From: Vallitalea maricola
Lineage (GTDB): Bacteria > Bacillota > Clostridia > Lachnospirales > Vallitaleaceae
Reading direction: 5' to 3'
Assembly (NCBI RefSeq): GCF_036985595.1
Contig: NZ_BTPU01000022.1
Coordinates: 1 to 57,255 of the forward strand
DNA: 57,255 bases
Shown: positions 53,609 through 57,255 of the stretch, piece after piece
Layout of the letters: every line of letters starts with the position of its first letter
Numbering within the stretch: position 1 is the first letter of the stretch
Position numbers and translations under genes: made by a program
Notes under the pieces: model-generated
What the model was told of the DNA's origin: nothing
The model's input: only the letters and a program-made list of their open reading frames with translations
The model's database searches: none

Positions 53609-55606
53609 ATGAAAAGTATAAAATCAAAGCTCATTATAGTATTCAGCATCATTTTTATTATTGCAGTAGGATCTCTTGGAATAATTTCCTATATCTTATC
53701 ATCAAACTCATTGATTAATAGTAAAAAGGAAGATTTAGAAGTAATTGCAGTTCAATCAGCTAAAACTATTGAAAGTAGAATTAATGGACAAATTGTCAAT
53801 CTTGAAACTGTTGCAAATAATGATATCATCTACAACCCAAATCATTCAGTGGAAGATAAATTAACTGTCCTGAAAGATGAAGTTTCAAGAAGAGATCATC
53901 TTAGGATGTATATTGTAGATAAAACCGGAATCGGTTCTTGTACTAATGGAGATAATGTTGATTTATCAGATAGAGATTATATCAAGAGATCTCTAAAAGG
54001 TGAATCTTGTATATCAGATATTTTGGTTAGTAAAGTAGGTTCTCATTCTTTAGTTATAGCTTATGCCACTCCAATTAAATATAACAATGAAATTATAGGT
54101 AGTTTAGTAGCTATTCGTGATGGGAGTAGTCTAAGTAAATTAGTAAGTGATATTACATTAGGAGAATCAGGATATGCTTTTGTAGTAAATTCTGAAGGTA
54201 TTATTGTAGGACATAAGAATATTGATTTGGTTACTGATAGAACCGATTTATATCAACAATCCCTTGATAATAAAGACCATCAACAGTTATCAAAGATCAC
54301 AAAGAAAATGATGAACAAAGAAATTGGCAGTGGTGAATATTATTATTTCGGGGACCATAAAATTGCAGGATATGCCCCTATTATTAATACGGATTGGAGT
54401 ATTTCAGTTACTGCATTAGAATCTGAGATGTTGTCTGGTTTATCTTCTTTGAAAGTGACCTTATTAATTATTTCCATAATCATTCTTATTATTGTATCTT
54501 TATTAATATTAAGAATAGGACATATGATAGCTAAACCAATAATTAGAGCATCTGAACATGCTGAATTAATAGCCAAAGGAAATTTGACACAAGATGTTCC
54601 AAAACGCTTTCTAAACAGGAAAGATGAAATAGGCCTACTTAGTAAATCTTTTGAAAACATTAATGAAAACCTAAAGCTTCTTGTATATAATATAATAGAT
54701 GCTTCTCAACAGGTAACATCATCCTCAGAAGAATTAACTGCAACTTCACAACAAGCCGCTGTAGCTTCACAAGAAATGGCTGAAACTATTGAAGAGATTG
54801 CAAATGGTGCCTCATCACAAGCACAAGAAACTGAAGATGGTACCATCAAACTATCAGAATTAAATGGCCTTATAGAACAGAATATCAAAACAATTGATAA
54901 GTCATACAATATATCAAAGCAAGTTATTGACTTAACTAAAGAAGGCTTGGAGACTATACATACTTTAACAGAAAAAGCAGATGATAGTGGTAAAGGAGCT
55001 AAAGAAGTTTATGATGGAATAATAAAGACTAGTGAAAGTGTAGACAACATCAGTAAAGCAAGTCAAGTTATTTCATTGATAGCAGAACAGACGAATCTTC
55101 TTGCTTTAAATGCTGCAATTGAAGCAGCTAGAGCTGGGGAAGCAGGTAAAGGATTTGCTGTTGTAGCAGATGAGATAAGAACTCTGGCAGAACAATCAGC
55201 TAGTTCAACTAAAGTTATTGATGATGCCGTGAATGAATTACAAAGAAACTCGGAAGTATCAGTAAAAATAATAAATCAAGTTGTTGATATTATAAAAGAT
55301 CAAATAGAATACATAAAGATTGCCGAAAATAAGTATACTGAAATTTCTGATTCAGTAAAATTTAATGGTGAAACAACTAATGAACTAAAAGATATGAGTA
55401 AGGATATAGATGCAAAAAAAGATGAACTACTTGGCATTATCCAAAATCTAGCTGCTATAGCTGAGGAAAATGCGGCAGGTACTCAACAAGCATCAGCCTC
55501 TACAGAGGAACAAACAACGGCTATTGAAGAAATAGCTAATGCCAGTGAATCATTAGCTAATATGGCAACTGACCTACAGAACGTTATAGGTAAGTTTAAG
55601 ATATAG
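53609..55606 (+). CDS. Methyl-accepting chemotaxis protein with dCache-type sensor
   Basis: 665 residues from the ATG at 53609, which has GGAGG at 53597-53601; an in-frame TTG at 53546 lies upstream of the promoter's -10. Membrane helices at about 7-29 and 279-302 flank an extracellular dCache-like domain (SRRDHLRMYIVDKTG, GESGYAFVVNSEG). HAMP about 303-355, then a long signalling coiled coil with the conserved tip EQTNLLALNAAIEAARAGE and C-terminal methylation helix rich in ASASTEEQTT. It senses an external ligand, often an amino acid or organic acid for dCache domains, and controls CheA. No che genes are adjacent. Confidence 0.95.
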   Translation: MKSIKSKLIIVFSIIFIIAVGSLGIISYILSSNSLINSKKEDLEVIAVQSAKTIESRINGQIVNLETVANNDIIYNPNHSVEDKLTVLKDEVSRRDHLRMYIVDKTGIGSCTNGDNVDLSDRDYIKRSLKGESCISDILVSKVGSHSLVIAYATPIKYNNEIIGSLVAIRDGSSLSKLVSDITLGESGYAFVVNSEGIIVGHKNIDLVTDRTDLYQQSLDNKDHQQLSKITKKMMNKEIGSGEYYYFGDHKIAGYAPIINTDWSISVTALESEMLSGLSSLKVTLLIISIIILIIVSLLILRIGHMIAKPIIRASEHAELIAKGNLTQDVPKRFLNRKDEIGLLSKSFENINENLKLLVYNIIDASQQVTSSSEELTATSQQAAVASQEMAETIEEIANGASSQAQETEDGTIKLSELNGLIEQNIKTIDKSYNISKQVIDLTKEGLETIHTLTEKADDSGKGAKEVYDGIIKTSESVDNISKASQVISLIAEQTNLLALNAAIEAARAGEAGKGFAVVADEIRTLAEQSASSTKVIDDAVNELQRNSEVSVKIINQVVDIIKDQIEYIKIAENKYTEISDSVKFNGETTNELKDMSKDIDAKKDELLGIIQNLAAIAEENAAGTQQASASTEEQTTAIEEIANASESLANMATDLQNVIGKFKI

Positions 55607-55627
55607 ATTATTTTCTATTCACATATT

Positions 55628-55660
55628 AAAGGTGGTTATTTATTCTACTTAACCACCTTT
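55628..55660 (+). terminator. Terminator of the chemoreceptor gene
   Basis: AAAGGTGGTTA (55628-55638) pairs perfectly with TAACCACCTTT (55650-55660), followed by ATTTTAAT. It lies between convergent genes and may serve both. Confidence 0.8.
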
Positions 55661-55677
55661 ATTTTAATGAATATTAT

Positions 55678-56499
55678 TTATAAATGTGCTACAGGAATTT
55701 GAATCTCTGTAAGATAATCATGTGCGTTATTTGATTTATATTCATTGATTATTACTCGTTCGATGCTGTCCCCATTAATTTTATAACCATTGTTTTTAAG
55801 GTATTCAAGTATCATTTCATAGTATTTTGGTGATTCTTTGTGGTCACAAGCTCTGTAATATATGCTAGCATATTTACCTGGTTTTAGGGTTGTTATCATG
55901 TCGCTGTCCATATCTTCTTCAAGAAGAATGAAAACAGAATTATAGTTTCTATAAATATTATTAATAATATTATCCATACTAAGAGTTACCCCTACTCGTC
56001 CAATTACAATAGGTAATTTTTTCTTACTTAGGTTTTCCAATTTTCGTAAGGAAAGTTCTAGTTCAAGATTAGAATTGATTTCTTCTTTTAGGCTAATTAT
56101 TTTTCGTTCTGGAATATCTTTGATATGGACAATCCCTATTTTATCTATTTTTTTTACTTGATTAATTTCCTCTATTTGATTATCTAGTCTTTTAGTAATC
56201 TTTTCTAGGATTTTTATTTTTTCAGTAACTATATCTTTTTCTTTGTTTAGCATTTTTAAGTAATGGTCAATATCTCTGATTTCCAAGTAATCCTTAATTT
56301 CTTTTAAAGGTACTCCTAAAAATTTCAAGTATTTTATTGTATTCAATTGCTCGAATTGTTCATGGGAATAGTACCTGTATCCACTATCTTCATTAACTTT
56401 GATAGGTTTGAATAGACCTATTTCATCGTAGTATCGTAAGGTTTTTATTGATATGTTATATAATTTTGACATTTCTCCAATTGAAAATTTCGTATTCAT
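55678..56499 (-). CDS. MerR-family regulator with BmrR/GyrI-like ligand domain
   Basis: 273 residues. N-terminal MerR winged helix (FSIGEMSKLYNISIKTLRYY and DEIGLFKPIKV), a dimerising coiled coil at about 78-120, then a GyrI-like effector domain at about 125-273, as in the multidrug regulator BmrR. It should bind a drug-like ligand and twist its target promoter. No transporter is beside it in the window; the methyltransferase gene upstream on the same strand may be a target or simply a neighbour. Ribosome site GGTGA, 5 bp before the ATG, is weak. Confidence 0.9.
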   Translation of the reverse strand: MNTKFSIGEMSKLYNISIKTLRYYDEIGLFKPIKVNEDSGYRYYSHEQFEQLNTIKYLKFLGVPLKEIKDYLEIRDIDHYLKMLNKEKDIVTEKIKILEKITKRLDNQIEEINQVKKIDKIGIVHIKDIPERKIISLKEEINSNLELELSLRKLENLSKKKLPIVIGRVGVTLSMDNIINNIYRNYNSVFILLEEDMDSDMITTLKPGKYASIYYRACDHKESPKYYEMILEYLKNNGYKINGDSIERVIINEYKSNNAHDYLTEIQIPVAHL

Positions 56500-56504
56500 T
56501 ATAT

Positions 56505-56555
56505 CACCATAACTTTCATTGGTGTTATTATAACTGAGAAAATTTTATACTTCAA
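56505..56555 (-). promoter_or_regulatory. Promoter and dyad of the MerR-family gene
   Basis: Minus strand: -35 TTGAAG (56555-56550), 17-bp spacer, -10 TATAAT (56532-56527). A dyad CACCA (56505-56509) / TGGTG (56520-56524) with a 10-bp centre lies at the expected start site, in front of the start codon. This position suggests autorepression rather than the usual spacer-bound activation. Confidence 0.55.
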
Positions 56556-56681
56556 TTGCATTTTTGCATATTTTTAAATTATATTATCAATATTGATGTA
56601 TATCTACATGACCAAACCAAAGAGTAATATCAGTTATATCCACTTTGTCAAGTTCAATTCTATAAATACTTATAACCTTAA

Positions 56682-57255
56682 TTATCTACTTCCTATTACT
56701 ACAAACATATCCTCATTATCAACTTGCTCTACAACTTTCAACCCATATTCTGAAAAATATTGTTCTAATTTTTCCATTTCAGGCAGATTATCTTCTTTAA
56801 CAGTATCATCAACTCTTTTATGAAGCTTGTTAATAGCATCTCTACTTTGAGAGTGACAGATAGTAAGTTTACCACCTCTCTTTAATTTCCTAGAAAGTTT
56901 TTCTACTGCTTCTTCTTTACAGTGAAAATGAGGAAACATGGAATAACATATAATGTAATCATAGTATGCTTCATCATCTTTATTTTTTAGTATATCATTG
57001 CATTCAAAGACTACATTATCGTAATTATTTTTCTTCCTAGCTACTTCTATCATCTTTTCCGCCATATCAACAGCTTTGATCTTACCTGAACCAGTAACTC
57101 TTTTGTACAAACTTGGAATCAAAACTCCTGTTCCAGTACCCACGTCCAGAATTCTACTTCCAGCCTGTATATCTACCAAGTCCAGAATGTATTCTACTTT
57201 TTTCATATCATGGTTGCACATTTCATCCCACGAGTCTGCTACGCTATTAAAAAAA
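56682..57255 (-). CDS. Class I SAM-dependent methyltransferase, 5' end beyond right edge
   Basis: Small methyltransferase with motif I ILDVGTGTGVL, then an acidic AVDMAEKMIEVA strand and a YDYIICYSMFPHF motif IV region. The frame stays open to the window edge: the residues before Met at 57221 read FFNSVADSWDE, matching the usual family start (F-x-x-VA-x-x-WD), so the real start lies outside. About 190 residues are visible. The substrate is unknown; the family includes ubiquinone/menaquinone-like and small-molecule methyltransferases. Runs toward the MerR-family gene on the same strand, 182 bp apart. Confidence 0.85.
   Translation of the reverse strand, partial: FFNSVADSWDEMCNHDMKKVEYILDLVDIQAGSRILDVGTGTGVLIPSLYKRVTGSGKIKAVDMAEKMIEVARKKNNYDNVVFECNDILKNKDDEAYYDYIICYSMFPHFHCKEEAVEKLSRKLKRGGKLTICHSQSRDAINKLHKRVDDTVKEDNLPEMEKLEQYFSEYGLKVVEQVDNEDMFVVIGSR

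Noticed and set aside
56586..56597. A 12-bp perfect palindrome ATCAATATTGAT as an operator.
   Set aside because: Short AT palindromes are expected by chance in this composition and no second copy was seen nearby.
1..57255. tRNA, rRNA, insertion sequences, phage genes or attachment sites.
   Set aside because: None was recognised by eye in the intergenic gaps or the coding products; small RNAs would need a covariance-model search.

Overview
The window is AT-rich, densely coded DNA of a low-GC Gram-positive bacterium. S-layer homology repeats, a DUF554 membrane protein, strong GGAGG ribosome sites, sigma-A type promoters and several radical SAM enzymes point to an anaerobic member of the Clostridia; the genus cannot be set from the sequence. 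I see no rRNA, tRNA, CRISPR array, transposase or phage gene.

Region 1 (1 to about 31,620, all minus strand) is one hybrid NRPS / trans-AT polyketide gene cluster. Seventeen genes run from a promoter at 31,625-31,653 off the left edge, with gaps of at most 47 bp and several overlaps. In transcription order they encode: a serine peptidase fused to a cyclic-peptide-type ABC exporter; a FeeM / autoinducer-synthase-like N-acyltransferase; a cobalamin-binding radical SAM enzyme; a class III aminotransferase; an AMP-forming acyl ligase; a free acyl carrier protein; a radical SAM/SPASM enzyme; a MurG/MGDG-type glycosyltransferase; an amidohydrolase; a BtrH-like cysteine acyltransferase candidate; a free condensation (C) domain; an NRPS protein with a decayed adenylation (A) domain; a free malonyl acyltransferase; KS-ACP-C-A-PCP with a glycine-type A-domain code; KS-DH-KR-ACP; an AsnB-type amidotransferase; and the start of another A domain. 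The KS proteins have no internal acyltransferase, so the free one must serve them. The exporter fusion resembles ZmaM/ClbP-type prodrug-activating enzymes, which suggests the product is made with an N-terminal leader removed during export.

Region 2 (31,403-32,330) is a divergent control region and a short DtxR-family regulator whose metal-site Cys-Glu-His pattern looks iron-type rather than manganese-type.

Region 3 (32,412-39,855, minus) resembles a drug-resistance island: a TrmO-like domain fused to a short class II UvrA, two AraC regulators with GyrI-type drug-binding domains, a free GyrI-like protein, and a DrrAB-type ABC exporter.

Region 4 (40,090-57,255) is more ordinary: a DMT transporter, butanediol-type dehydrogenase, double GNAT protein, SPL-like radical SAM protein, an MMPL transporter translationally coupled to a large GLUG/coiled-coil surface protein, an S-layer protein, DUF554 protein, chemoreceptor, BmrR-like MerR regulator and a methyltransferase cut by the right edge.
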